Shown in pieces: positions 11,745 to 23,300 of a DNA stretch of 64,000 bases. How positions within the stretch are numbered: position 1 is the stretch's first letter; each line of letters begins with the position of its first letter. The position numbers and the translations under genes were made by a program. Where the stretch lies: contig NC_088206.1 of NCBI RefSeq assembly GCF_037126465.1, positions 34,044,573 to 34,108,572 of the forward strand, in the 5' to 3' direction. The notes below the pieces were generated by a model. The model did no database searches. It worked only from the letters and a program-made list of their open reading frames with translations, and was not told where the DNA came from. This stretch comes from Ornithodoros turicata. Lineage: Eukaryota > Arthropoda > Arachnida > Ixodida > Argasidae.

Positions 11745-12228
11745 GAATGACAACAACAACAACTTTATTTTGATTTTGGAGAGTGGGGAGGTTCATCGCC
11801 AGAGGCGATACACTACCCCATTGCTGGTGGGAATGTGGGGAATAAAATAACGAGCCCCTTCACAATAACGATCGAGGTCCGATGGTGTCCAGAAATGTCA
11901 GACGAGCTTTGAGCGCAGAGCGTTGCTGGGCTGGATTGGGCCAGGGACCAAGCAATTTCGATAGGGAGACGGGGCGAGAGTCCATCTGACGAAGAGACTC
12001 GGAGAGTGCGGTTCGGGAAGGTTGGTAGTGGGGGCAATGAAGAAGAATATGCTCCAGATCCTCAAGAGCACCACAATGGCAGCAGGTGGGAGAGTCAACT
12101 TGTCTCAAGCGGTAACGCCACTGAGCTGTAAAGGCCACATCGAGGCACATTCGGGGGATTAATGCAGCATCTTGATGAGAGCTGTCTGGTGGCATGCGGA
12201 AAGCGAGCGTTGGATGCTGCGAATGCAA
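11745..12228 (-). pseudogene. 3' end of a non-LTR retrotransposon, ORF2 C-terminus plus (TTG)n tail
   Basis: The minus-strand frame 12228-11860 encodes about 120 residues resembling the C-terminal region of RNase H-type non-LTR ORF2. It has a zinc-knuckle-like CCHCGALEDLEHILLHC followed by the SKLLGPW motif, which is also found in copy A near 31500 (TILGPW). The 3' flank contains CCTCCCCACT like copy A and ends in a (GTT)n tail (complement of CAACAACAACAAC at 11751-11763), so it is a 5'-truncated member of the copy-A family. It lacks endonuclease, RT and RNase H. Confidence 0.8.
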
Positions 12229-13432
12229 ACTACATCAAGTATACCTTTATGACTATCGAAGTCACTTCCATATACATTAATTTATACATAACGTATCTGT
12301 GTGATGTACCCAAGGAGACTGGAATGGAATGCCTTTGTGCTACCTCACAAAACATGTGAGAGCTTCACACGGAATTGTACATAACAAAAATACTCTACTC
12401 AAGTTAGTTTACCTTAAGTGCTTTTGGGAGTAACTTGGTATCTTACAAACTTTCTTTTTTCAAACAAACAATCTTACTTTTTTATTTTTTTATTTATTTC
12501 ACGATACTGCGGGCACTGCCCAAGCAGGAGGGGAATAACAAGAATATACAAAACTACCATTGTTAACTACCTTTTAAAAGGCATTATTTAGTATCTTGAC
12601 TTGAATACTTTTTTAGTATCTTCTACAAGCTTGCTGCAGTGAAAGTTCACTCCATTCCTCCCTTTTATTTATTTATTTATTTATTTTTCCTTTGAATTAT
12701 ATATGGCTATGCGAACACCCTCTCGAAGAAAGTATGTAACTACAAGGTCACTAATTACCTAAAATTCATTAACCTCTTTAATTAGGGGATTTCGCGCAGA
12801 AGCGATGTAGCAGAACCAGAGATATTCCTTATCCCCCGAAGAAAATTATCTCCCGATTATCCCAAGAAGGAATCGAAAGGCATTGAAACACTGCCATTAC
12901 CACAACATTCCAAAACGCGTACTCCTCCGTCCACCGTAATCATATCTCCGAAGCGTGACTTATCAGCACGCCCACATTTTTTCTCTCTCCACCTGTACCT
13001 GCCAGATTGCTTCAATTTCGGTCATCGCGGGAACTCCCTGGCGTTCCCAGGTGCTCTTTGCGCATGCGGTCACGTGACCTTGAGGGCGCAAGAAGCGGCA
13101 GCGGGCCGAGCCCTTGGCAGCCACCTATCGACAGGCCCGTCGTCACGACCCGGTTTCAGTCGCCGTTCAGCACATCATTCATTCTAGCTCACCATAGTGC
13201 TTCTACGCAGCGCTCATCATACAGGAGTGAATTGTCTTCTTCGTTTTCCTTTTATTTTCTTGCACCCTTATATTTTGCAAGAATACTATAGAGATCCAAC
13301 AGAGCAGTGCGCTCCCATCAACAGGCCTTGGGCTGACCTTACACACCCGAAGCCTTTTCTGAATACATTCTGCTGGCACTGGAATAAAAAGATTTATCGC
13401 AAGGGTACAACAATGTCAGCTCTGCTTTTTAT
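12229..13432. other. Spacer with a non-LTR 3' tail relic and simple repeats; no gene seen
   Basis: At 12476-12540 the minus strand reads GGGCAGTGCCCGCAGTATCG followed by TGAAATAAATAAA. This looks like the 3' end and A-rich tail of another, CR1-like non-LTR family. A (TTTA)n tract lies at 12664-12688. The plus-strand frame 13007-13291 has no recognised domain. Right-arm homology begins at 13433. Confidence 0.45.
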
Positions 13433-14370
13433 GCAGGCTATTTTATGAAAGCCGGTCCTGTTGCGTTGCATTTGATGCGCTTTCCTGAAGCAGTGTGCTT
13501 TGTTCTTGTAGTGTGGTTTACGCCTTTATCAATAGAAATGAATAGAAGTGTTTGTTTGTTTGTTTGTTTGTTTGTTAGTATGTGTCTGTGACCTTCGAAG
13601 CGCTGTTCAAGCTTTATTTTCTTTGCAAAAATTCAGACTTTATGGTATTAAGCTGTTCGAGTAGAAGTGACTTTCCCTGCTCGCTTTAGATAAATTGTGT
13701 ATCCCTGTCCTGTGCTTTCTTCACTCAGGGACAATGCAAATCAGTATTTGGCATTATGCAATAATTGTCTGATAGCAGAAATGGGTGTCTTTGTCACAGT
13801 TTATTAGCGTGTGCGTCGTTATTTTATTTATTTTTTTCTCTTATAGCTATGCGAGCAAAAGTGCGTGTAATATTTCGCTGCTCTTTTTCTTATTTTCTCT
13901 ACTTTTATGTAGAAGAAAGCCTCCTGCGTAAAAGCTGAATAGTGTTCTACCAGTGGAAGTGGGGATGTTTGTTTGATTTTGTTGGGTGTTCGATATCTTG
14001 ACGAAGTAAGCAGTGCTTAATTTTGCAGGTTTTTGAGCAGAAATGCTGGTATCTGAGCACGGAGTAGAAATTTCTATATTTCTCTGCTCCTTAAGAAAAT
14101 TTGTACGTCGTTTTCCAAGCAGACCACGTTTAGTTTACGCGAAATAGAAAAATGAAGTTGTGTATGCTCTATGATGATCCGCCGCGGGCTTAGGCCTTTT
14201 CCCCGATGAGCAGTGTTTTGCATGCGATGTCGCATGTCTGGACTTGTTCAGTAGTGTTGCAATTTTTACCCTTCGCTATTATCTTGTTGCTGCCGTCTCG
14301 TGTTAGACGTTGAGCTTCGTAGCGATGTGCGGTAACGCTAGGATTATTCCTGAGCGCTCCGTGTGTTTAA
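13433..14370. repeat. Right arm of the inverted repeat, segment 1
   Basis: Reverse complement of about 2985-3906. GCAGGCTATTTTATGAAAGC starts the match and a (GTTT)n block at 13551-13575 matches CAAA repeats at 3776-3790. The segment stops exactly at the TTAA (14367-14370) where the THAP transposon entered. Confidence 0.9.
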
Positions 14371-14700
14371 AGGGACTGTCGCATCCGGAACCGTGGTCAC
14401 GAATCCAATACCAATGTGTTCGGTACACTACCACGAGCTATTTCCCAAATTTTCTCCTTCCAAAACGGACCGGGTGATGAGGAATCGAATTTAAAAGATC
14501 CGGTTTCGTTTTGATCCTCGAAAGCGCCAGCGCCAACAACATCGCGTGACGCAAGGTCGAATCTGGCTAATCCGCTGTGAAGGACGCTGTCGTCTGCCGC
14601 CAAGTCTGGGGCTGCTTTGTTTTTTTCCGGCACGTCGCCCGTATTCACATGTGACACTTTCTAGTGACTCGGATACTATCGCTACGCTTGCATCCTTCGC

Positions 14701-15033
14701 GTGGGATGTCGTTTGGAAACCGACGCAGCGTTCCCGACTCCAGGAAAACTTCCTTCGAAAACCTCGATGTTTGATTTCGCACGCCAAGGATACAGCTACA
14801 GCCAGACCCCAGACGAAGCGAAAGTTGGAAGCAGCTACATCACTAGCGGGTATCCAGATGAAGCAAGGAGTGTTCATGCTGTCCGTGTATGCTCCTCGCA
14901 TTTCACCGATAATGTGTACCTGGATGAGAACATCATGGAAGTGCAACTTGGATTGACACAAAAAAGGAACGAATTGAAACTTGACGCCGTTCCGACAGTG
15001 TTCCACGAACAAAGCGAGCCAGCAACTTCGACA
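14701..15033 (+). CDS. THAP-type zinc-finger exon of the TTAA transposon
   Basis: The frame encodes about 111 residues. The C-terminal half of a THAP domain is clear: VCSSHFTDN supplies the C-x2-H half of the C2CH zinc site, and LDAVPTVF is the AVPTIF-like box that closes THAP domains. The N-terminal C-x2-C half is poorly formed, with one Cys near residue 3, so the finger may be damaged or begin in an upstream exon. The exon ends in phase 0 at a good donor, ACA|GTAAGT (15034). THAP domains bind DNA and occur in P-element and Kolobok transposases and in domesticated relatives. The true start is uncertain; the first codons are taken from the open frame. Confidence 0.6.
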
Positions 15034-15315
15034 GTAAGTCACAATGTCTATGTAGTTTCCCAATCGGGTCTGTCACTCTTGCGCGTGAGTAACTTAGCAG
15101 CAAAAGACGAAATCGGTACAACGTAAGGTATCCCCTAACCTATGATTAATAACTAGATAAATAAAATACAATAAACAAGTTCAAGTGATGTCATTCATAT
15201 GAACGTGATTGACTTTTCTCGTTGTCGGACGCGTTATCATGAAACTTTCACTGTTACTGAACCTGTGACTTTTGTGGAATGTGGTAGACATGATTGGTTT
15301 TCATGTGTATTACAG

Positions 15316-15693
15316 CTGCAGGCAGTTCGACAGGGTCAAGCGCAAGTGGTACGTATATTACCTAAATACATATAATGTGTTTACAATTTTTGGACACAGA
15401 ACAATTCGCAAACTATGAACCCCGATCACTAAAAGGGAAGAACTGACGCTGTTTGTGTGCTGGTGTTAGAAACAGGCACTATACAAACAGTACCTCTGTC
15501 CGTAACATAAGCGCCATAACCCACTTCCCAGTTACCTTTTATCTCTCTGTTTGTGAACTGTTTGTGTGCTGTAGGGCGGCGGTTTTTGCGGTTGTCGTAG
15601 CCAACTTGAGGTGCACTTTTGACGTTCTGTGTTATAGAAGGACCAGGTGCTGCTGATCAAGTCCCATGCATCCATGAAACGGCATCAAACAAT
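15316..15693 (+). CDS. Candidate downstream mini-exons of the THAP gene
   Basis: Two short blocks flanked by acceptor and donor signals follow the THAP exon. One is 15316-15348 (33 nt; TTACAG before, GTACGT after). The other is 15638-15693 (56 nt; TTATAG before, GTACGT after). Joined to the THAP exon they keep one open phase. A further acceptor at 15769-15770 leads into another open stretch. The splice signals are seen directly; that they are used is inference. Confidence 0.35.
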
Positions 15694-18239
15694 GTACGTG
15701 TGTGCACGGCAATTTTGCTGAGCGACCTGATTTTTACACTAATGCCTTTACGACGCCTCTGACAAATTAGGATCTTCCAGAACAGTGCTTTCTTCATCCA
15801 AGTTCAAGAAGTAAACAGAATGACTTCATGGCTTCTACTGACATCTCACAGCTACATGCCAAGACAAAATAACTTGACAGCAGGAAATGAAAAGAAAAAA
15901 AAAAGTCAGTTTCAGGTCCACCCAAATCTTTGTGCAGAGGCTGACAACAACAACGCTATTGTGAGATGATGAATGATGCTGATGCAGCGTTGAGATTAAG
16001 CCCTTGTTTCCTTTTTTGCAATGCTATACATTACTGCTGGTTAAATGTAAAATGATGCACCTACCTCCAGACATTAAAGGGGCTACCAGAGATGTAGTGT
16101 CAATTCAACAGAAAACCTGCATGTTCTACGAGGCACTGTCACATAAGCATTGGCCAAATTTGCTGTCCTGTGAGCTTTGATAGGATATGCCGTAGATAGT
16201 AAGAGGCCTCTTACTGTAAAAGGGAGGTGCATTAATCGAGTAGTGGGGTCTGAGGCATGAGGGCCATTTCAGGATGTACTAACCCTTCTAAAATTTTACA
16301 CTTGGTTATGCCCAGAGATCGATCCAGATCCCCCCCAACACCCCGAGTTTTTTTCCTGTGTTCCACTGTTATAATGAAACCGTCCAATTTACTGTCCAAT
16401 CGTCCCGTTTTCATTGCAATTGAAGTACTTACAAAACTGTTTATTTTATTTTTGTGAGTCCCCGCTTCAGATCCCAAGGGACATTGCCAGTGTGGTGCAC
16501 GCTGATAACTGCCTGTGCATAGCAAATAATAAATATCTGTGCGTGAAGAGTTGGATGTGGACTTGTGCAATGGCTCTTGAATGGACAACACTCAGTCAAC
16601 ACAAAGATTTATTCACATTTGCGTAACTTATTGCCTATCATTATAATAATTATTATAATACATAGACAAGAGGTAATGCTCTGCCAAGGATCTCTGAAGT
16701 TACAGTCTTGAAAGCTGTTTTCAAGACAGTGGTGCTAAAAAATTGGATCAATGGCAGGTATCAAAATTTGTTTTGCTGTATCAAGGCAGGACAATCTTCC
16801 GTGGGAATGACACATTTTGGGCATTCCCAGACAGATGTATCACTTACTATGATAATGAGGTGTAACTGTACCATTAGTGAGTTAAGAAACGTTACCTGAA
16901 ATTATTTGACGTGTTATATCCCTCACATGCTATAATACTGCCAACGATAAGAAGCATTACACTATCATTAAAAGTATAACTGTCACTTATGGCCAGGTAG
17001 TTTATTGCTCCTGCCTATTCCTTTGCACTTCTCGGGATTACTGTGGTAACACAGATTCTGTTTCACACTTCTCAATTGGAAACTACGCAAGTCTATTATG
17101 GTGTAGGTGTGAACAGGAAATGAGGCACACTAAAGATGATAGTCCTGATAGGACCAGGATGGAAAAACGTTGGCGAATCATGCGGACGACACACCCAGGT
17201 ATCTGTCGTCTGTTTTTCGGTCCAAGGAATCTCCAAACTCAGCTTGTAAACACACAATAAGCAGTGAACCTGACGTAGCTGTAAAAAGAAAGGACACTTT
17301 CCTAAACACGTAGCATAGTTAATTTCCTGACAATCATTCTAATTCTGGCCCTTGAGTTGCACAGTTGATTAGAGCCTTCGTAACTTTCATGGGGCATTCG
17401 TCGTGTGTGCAAACAAGGACGACAACTACGAAAATAAGGATTGCTCGACGTGCCTACCTATCGTGGGCACAATAGGCGAAGACTGTGATCGTCGCTGCAA
17501 TACTGCGGTAGATACACCACTAGAAGTTCTGGCCGATGACAGGGAGCTGGGAACAAAGTGTGATGCGTGCGTGTGGTGCGTGCCGTCATTGCACAACTCT
17601 ACCACTTCACCAGCACTGCAGCATATAGGTACTCATCCAGTTCATGAGGAACACAGACGCCGCACAAACACTTGGATTGTTTCCTGCGTCGTAGTGTGAA
17701 TGTCACGGGATTAAGTATTGAGCACTCCGATCATGAACGTACCTAAAGCAGTGGTCCTGAGGCTCGTTCTGTTGCACCAACGCAGCTGCGGCACGTACAT
17801 CACCAGCGACTTGCAGAATAAGCGGATCCGTCGAATATTGGCCGTCATCAAACATGTATATTCGTCACGGGAGCTATTACTAAAGGCATTTGAACAGCAC
17901 GATTCGCCACTTCCGCGTTCCGAGTCCGCCATCTCCGTATGTGCCTTCGCCTTCGTCTCCCTGACCTTGCTCATGCAAGCTGCAAGCCGCGGGGACTCCT
18001 CTGGCTCGCCGCATTCTTATTGGTCAGATTCCATGTGACGTTGCTAAAGATTCTCAGCAGGGAGTTCCGCTTGACGCCCGCTTCCGTCGTCTGCTGTAGC
18101 GCCGCTTACACACGAATTATGCAAAAAGTATTCCGTCGATCGGAACGGGACTTTCGGAGTCATGGTCAGTGAAGGACGGGGAATCTCATTTCACTGTGGT
18201 TTCGGAATCGATCTGTGGTCGATGCGACTGTCCCTTTAA

Positions 18240-19334
18240 TGCGTTGTCATCTTTGCGTGCGTGCGTGTGCTTTTTTCCTGCTTTGTAACGTCATCATGGC
18301 ATGTCTGGACTTGTTTAGCAGTGTTTCAGTTCTTCGCGCTGCTAGTATCTTGTTGGTGTCATGTTGTGCTAGCCGCGTGGCGATGTGTGGTGACCTGAGG
18401 TTTCAAGCCTTTTCCCTGCTCACCTAAGGAAATTTGTGTATCCCTCTCCTGTGCTTTCTTTACGCAAGGGCAATGCGTCTGCGTATGTGGCACTATCACA
18501 TAACAGACATGAGTGTCTTTTTCTTAGTTTATTAGCATATGCTTCAGGTTTTTTTAAGTTAAGCACAAGTGCACGCAATTTTTCGCTGCTCTCTTCCTCA
18601 AATCACCGATTTTACGCAGAAGAAAGTCGCATGGTGGAGCTGAGAATAGGGTTTCTCTGATTGTTTGTTAGATGTTGTTAGGGGCTCGGTATGTTAAGGA
18701 AGTCAGCTGTTAAAGGTATCCGTGAAGAAATGCTTGCATCTGAGCGCAGGATAGGAATTCCTGAAGCACGGCACCCTCAGTGTAAATTAATAATTTTGGA
18801 TGTGAGTCTGCTTCACTGCATGACAAGGCTGAAATGGGAAGAGAGACAAAAATTGGAGCGCTTCATTAATAGCGATGCAAGTAACAGTAGTGTTGCAATT
18901 TTTACCCTTCGCTAATATCTTGTTGCTGTCGTCTTGTGTTAGACGTTGAGCTTCGTAGCGATGTGCGGTAAAGCTACGATTATTCCTGAGCGCTCCGTGT
19001 GTTTAATGCGTTGTCGTCTGTGCGTGCATGCGTGTGCTTTTTTTTCCTGATTTGTGACGTCATCGTGGCATGTCTGGACTTGTTTAGCAGTGTTGCAGTT
19101 CTTCCAGCTGCTAGTATCTTGTTGGTGTCATGTTGTGCTAGCCGCGTGGCGATGTGTGGTGACCTGAGGTCTTAAGCCTTTTCCCTGCTCACCTAAGGAA
19201 ATTTGTGTATCCCTCTCCTGTGCTTTCTTTACGCAAGGGCAATGCGTCTGCGTATGTGGCACTATCACATACCAGACATGAGTGTCTTTTTCTTAGTTTA
19301 TTAGCATATGCTTCAGGTTTTTTAAGTTAAGCAC
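18240..19334. repeat. Right arm of the inverted repeat, segment 2
   Basis: Reverse complement of about 1885-2985, covering the right-arm counterpart of unit D2 and most of D1. It carries TGGCATGTCTGGACTTGTTT at 18297-18316 and at 19066-19085, the second with an intact CRE upstream (19055-19062). It ends at the target duplication GCAC (19331-19334) of the LTR element. Confidence 0.9.
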
Positions 19335-19595
19335 TGTGGAAAACCCGTGTTTCCACAACCTCGGGGCGTCAGTCCGTCCGTTCCGTCGCCAAGGAAGACA
19401 CAGCAAACGAAAAGGGTTCAAACAACAAACAAGGTTTATTTCATACCTCTGACAACAGATACGGTCGATACTCCCAGAGTAACCCCAGCCTCAACTTCCC
19501 ACCCGCTTATATCATATCGAAGCACACAATCAGCGCCCCCTTCCTGATGGGCGTACTCGTGACCGACGCGCTTGTTATCGACATAGGTCGCGATA
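19335..19595 (-). repeat. 3' LTR of the Ty3/Gypsy element
   Basis: 261 bp, identical to the 25275 copy except for one visible T/C difference near 19441. In element orientation it begins TATCGCG and ends TTTTCCACA. The begin is TA rather than the usual TG. It contains AATAAA in minus orientation (complement of TTTATT at 19436). Confidence 0.95.
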
Positions 19596-19607
19596 CTCCC
19601 CCCCTCC
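19596..19607 (-). promoter_or_regulatory. Polypurine tract of the Ty3/Gypsy element
   Basis: Immediately inside the 3' LTR the minus strand reads TGGAGGGGGGGAG, the expected primer for plus-strand DNA synthesis. Confidence 0.85.
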
Positions 19608-19629
19608 AAAGTCCAAGTAAACACAGCCC

Positions 19630-20166
19630 TCACACATCGGGCATGTCCAGTACAACGTCGTCGGGGATCGCCGGGACTCCTTCCTGTCTCTGGAGCAGGT
19701 CCGGGCGGTGCCGCTGGAGGACAGCCACTGCCGCTGCTACGTCTGAGACAGTCCTCCTGCCTTCTCTCAGTGCGTCGATCTTGGCTCGATGGAGGGGACC
19801 ACGGCGGTGGGTAGCACGATGAAGTTCAGGCACTCCGCAGACGGGGCAGAGTAGACGTTTCTCATCCTCGGTGAGGGCAATCGGGGGGTCGGCGGGGTGC
19901 CTGTCTTGTAGCGTGAGTCCTCGAAACGGAGGAGGGACCTGGCTCGGGTCGCTTCCGCGGAGTGGCCTGGGCTGGGAGGACCAGCGGGCCCTGGACGCCC
20001 AAGAGACGGGACGGTTGTACGCCACCACCGTCCAGGTGGCAACTGACGAAAACCTCGGTGGTGTGGACGGTCTTAGGTCTCGACGGTTACGACGTCCTGT
20101 CGGGGCCGCCTGGTGCTGACGAGCTGGGCCGGCCGCAACCTTCTGTGCGCCTTGTTTCGGAGCCAT
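19630..20166 (-). CDS. Accessory ORF3 of the Ty3/Gypsy element: C2H2 zinc-finger protein of unknown function
   Basis: An intact 178-residue frame lies downstream of pol. The start is the ATG at 20166, preceded by TTTTTCAATTTTTTCAG, a strong polypyrimidine tract and splice acceptor two bases before the ATG. Expression from a spliced subgenomic RNA is therefore likely. The N-terminal third is basic. A central block contains VATWTVV, PVSWASRARWSSQPRPLRG and FRGL. A finger CPVCGVPELHRATH with a further His (C-x2-C-x9-H-x5-H) lies near residues 107-126. The C-terminus is an acidic helix-like tail. A diverged homologue with the same blocks is encoded at 47824-48399. I do not recognise the family. 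The position is that of env in errantiviruses, but no signal peptide or membrane segment is present. Nucleic-acid binding is inferred from the finger only. Confidence 0.8.
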   Translation of the reverse strand: MAPKQGAQKVAAGPARQHQAAPTGRRNRRDLRPSTPPRFSSVATWTVVAYNRPVSWASRARWSSQPRPLRGSDPSQVPPPFRGLTLQDRHPADPPIALTEDEKRLLCPVCGVPELHRATHRRGPLHRAKIDALREGRRTVSDVAAAVAVLQRHRPDLLQRQEGVPAIPDDVVLDMPDV

Positions 20167-20187
20167 CACTGAAAAAATTGAAAAACA
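20167..20187 (-). promoter_or_regulatory. Candidate 3' splice site for ORF3
   Basis: On the minus strand a T-rich tract ends in CAG directly before TGATGG. A matching donor could be TTTG|GTACGT in the 5' leader (minus strand, about 25187-25196). Use of these sites is inferred. Confidence 0.55.
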
Positions 20188-20329
20188 GAGACACCGTCAG
20201 GTGGAAACACCTAACGGCGAGGGTCTGGCAAGGCCCTCGTGCATATGTCGTGAGAAGCTAAAAATAGTAGCCACACGAACAAAACCCTAAATCACAAGCA
20301 CTAGGTTCTAGCGATGGAGATAGTGGCAG

Positions 20330-23300
20330 CTACGTGCGCCGCCTGCGGGGACGCAAACTGTAGCGACTGGAAGGTCCGGGAACGGGATCCTGGTCCAGGT
20401 CTAGAGGGGGAAGCTGAACGTTTGCTTCTTCGCCCTCAGGGTCTCGGAGGTGGTAAGTCTTCAGGTCCGAGATGTGAACTGGCCCAGTCTCTTCGCCGGT
20501 GTTGCAGCGACGAAGCCTGTAAGTGAGGCCGGAGGAGCACGCACTTACCTCGAAGGGGCCATCCCACCTATCTGCGAGTGAAGCTGCAAAGCCTCGTGAC
20601 GCATCACTTAGCGGGTGAGTCCGTCGAAGGACGAGGTCACCGACGCTGTAGGTGAGGTTCCGTCGCCCTCGATTGTACTGGCGAGCCTGGTCCAACCGTG
20701 CGACGTCCAGATTCTCCCGAGCCGTCCGAGCTGCATCGTCCAGTCGACTCCGGAGTTCCTCAGCGAACCTTGAATAAGGAGGCCGGGTAGCACCATCCCG
20801 GAGGCCCAGAGCATTCTCCACTGGAAAGGGGGCCTCTCGTCCCAAGTTCAGGAACGCCGGGGTGAAGCCTGTGGATCTGTTTACTGTTGTCCGTGTAGCG
20901 AACGCTAGTTCAGCCAGGCGAAGATCCCAATCACGGTGGTGCTGGCTAGTAAAAGCAACCAACATCATTTTCAGGTTCCGATTAACACGTTCGGTAATGT
21001 TAGCCTGAGGGTGATATGGGGAAGTCTTCTTGTGCCGAATGCCTAAGACAGCGCAAGAATCTGAGAACACCTTACTTGTAAAGTAGGTAGCGTTATCTGT
21101 GATGAGCTGAGCAGGAAACCCGAACCGGCAAAAGGTGTCGAGTAGTCTTTCCCACACTCTCTGGGAAGTCAGCGTCCTGAGAGGAAACAGCTCAACCCAT
21201 TTCGTGAAATGATCAGTAACCACAAACAAATACTGGTTACCTCTAGGACTACGTGGAAACGGTCCCATCACATCACAAGCAACTATCTGCCAGGGCCTAT
21301 TACTCTGAATAGGCTGTAAGCGCCCAGGGGGTAAACCACCACGAGGTTTTGCTCTCTGGCATACGGGACAAGTACGAACATACTTTGTTACATCCTGCCT
21401 CATTCCTGGCCATGTCGCAACACGACATGACTTTTCATAAGTTTTCCTGCCACTGCTGTGACCTGCCAAGGCCGAATCATGAAAGTAACGTATGAAAGAC
21501 TTACGCAACTTCCGTGGCACCACGACTCTGAATGGGGATGAGCCGTCATCGTCATCCGCCTGGGGTATGTATCTGAACAGGATGCCATCCTCGCCCAGCA
21601 GATAGGAGTCGTGCCGTCCGTCAGTCGTTCCGGTGCCTGCCGAGTCCTGCTCAGCTAACCATTGAGACACCCGCTGACAAAGGCCGTCCGCTCTCTGAGC
21701 GTCTAGGAGCTGCTCTCTGCTCACGACCGTGCCCCAAGACGAAGATACGTCTCGTGCCACTTGTGCTGCTGCCAGGAGCTGGGAAGGCGCCTCGGTGCCT
21801 TCCTCTCCCCCCTCCGGTAGAGGCGCACGGGAAAGCGCGTCTGCTACCACGTTCGTCGAGCCCCGCCTGTACTCCACGTTGAAGGAGTAGCCTTGTAGCG
21901 TCAGGGCCCACCTGGCAAGACGTCCAGACGGGTTGCGGAGCCGCTGCAGCCAAGAAAGTGCCTGGTGGTCAGTCTGGACGGTGAAAGTGGTGCCGTCCAG
22001 GTACAGATCAAACTTCCTGAGAGCGAAGATGATCGCCAAGCATTCCTTTTCCGTGACGGAGTAATTCCGTTCTGCCGGATTCAGCGTGCGACTTGCAAAA
22101 GCCACTGGACAGAGAATAGCGTCATGTTCCTGCAAGAGAACTGCGCCAACCCCATAATCGCTAGCATCTGTTTGCACTACAAACGGTTTGTTCAGGTCAG
22201 GCAAATATAGCCTGGCCGTATTAGCGATCGCGTGAGAAAGAGCTCGAAATGATCGTTCGTGCTCCTCTCCCCACTGCCAGGGTGTATCGTTGCGCAACAA
22301 CCGGTTAAGCGGCTGCGCTAACTCAGCGCAATTAGGAATGAATTGTCTGTAGAAACCAACCATACCCAAAAAACGCTGCAAGGCTTTTACGTTACCGGGA
22401 ACCGGATACTCCATGATCGCCTTTAGCTTGTCATCGCTAGGAGTGATGGTTCCTCCGTCCACCATGAAGCCGAGAAGGCTGATCCTAGGCGATGCCAGCT
22501 GCACCTTGCGGGGGTTTATGGTTAGCCCCGCCTGCTTCATCCTTGCAAGGACGATTGAGAGGTGTTCCAAGTGTTCCTGAAAGTTTCTGGAAAACACTAC
22601 GACATCATCCATGTACGCCATCGCGAAGTTATACTTCGCATCTCCCAATACGGTATCCATTAGCCGTTGGAAACTGGCGGGAGAGTTAGACAGACCGAAA
22701 GGCATCCGTACAAACTCAAACAAACCCCTATGACAGGTAAAGGCTGTTTTCGGGACATCCTCCGGGGCAACTTGGATTTGCAAAAACCCTCTACTACAAT
22801 CAAGCGTTGAAAACACTGTAGCGTTGCCCAGGGAATACATAATAGACTCGATGGACGGAAAGGGGTAAGAGTCCCTTACAGTTACTGTGTTAAGTCGACG
22901 GTAGTCGACGCATAACCTAGCCGTACCATCACGTTTCGGAGCCAGGACGACAGGAAACGCCCAAGGGCTCTGGGACCTTTGAACTGCACCGGTTTGGAGC
23001 ATTTCATCAAGAGCAGCGTCTAACAAAGCACGCTTATGCACACTCAATGGTCTCGGATTACAACGCCAGGGCCTAGCGTTACCCGTGTCTATGCTATGCT
23101 GTAACACAGACGACTTACCGGGTTTTTCCGTGAAGACACCGTCAAACTGCCGCAGTACTTGTTCAAGCTGACGGCGCTCCTCCTCGGGACCATGAAATGA
23201 CCCCAAGACAGTCGGGAGCGGGTACGGTTCGACGGACGTTGCTGCAGCTTGCTTAGCTGAACTGCTGTCCTGTGGCACGGCGAAAGGAAAAAATCCTGAC

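Larger units (their letters stand above)
14371..18235. mobile_element. TTAA-targeted DNA transposon with THAP-domain gene (Kolobok-like), 3,865 bp
   Basis: The ends are inverted: AGGGACTGTCGCATC at 14371 and, on the other strand, AGGGACAGTCGCATC at 18235, with one mismatch in 15. The target TTAA is duplicated (14367-14370, 18236-18239). The unoccupied site, with a single TTAA in GCATTAAACAC, is preserved in the left arm near 2982. TTAA duplications plus a THAP-type DNA-binding domain are known from the Kolobok superfamily; piggyBac also uses TTAA but lacks THAP. Only the THAP exon and a few short exon candidates are coding-like. I find no DDE transposase, so the copy may be non-autonomous or internally deleted. 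Confidence 0.85.

Noticed and set aside
20314..22210. Plus-strand ORFs within pol
   Set aside because: Antisense shadows of the intact 1,162-codon pol.
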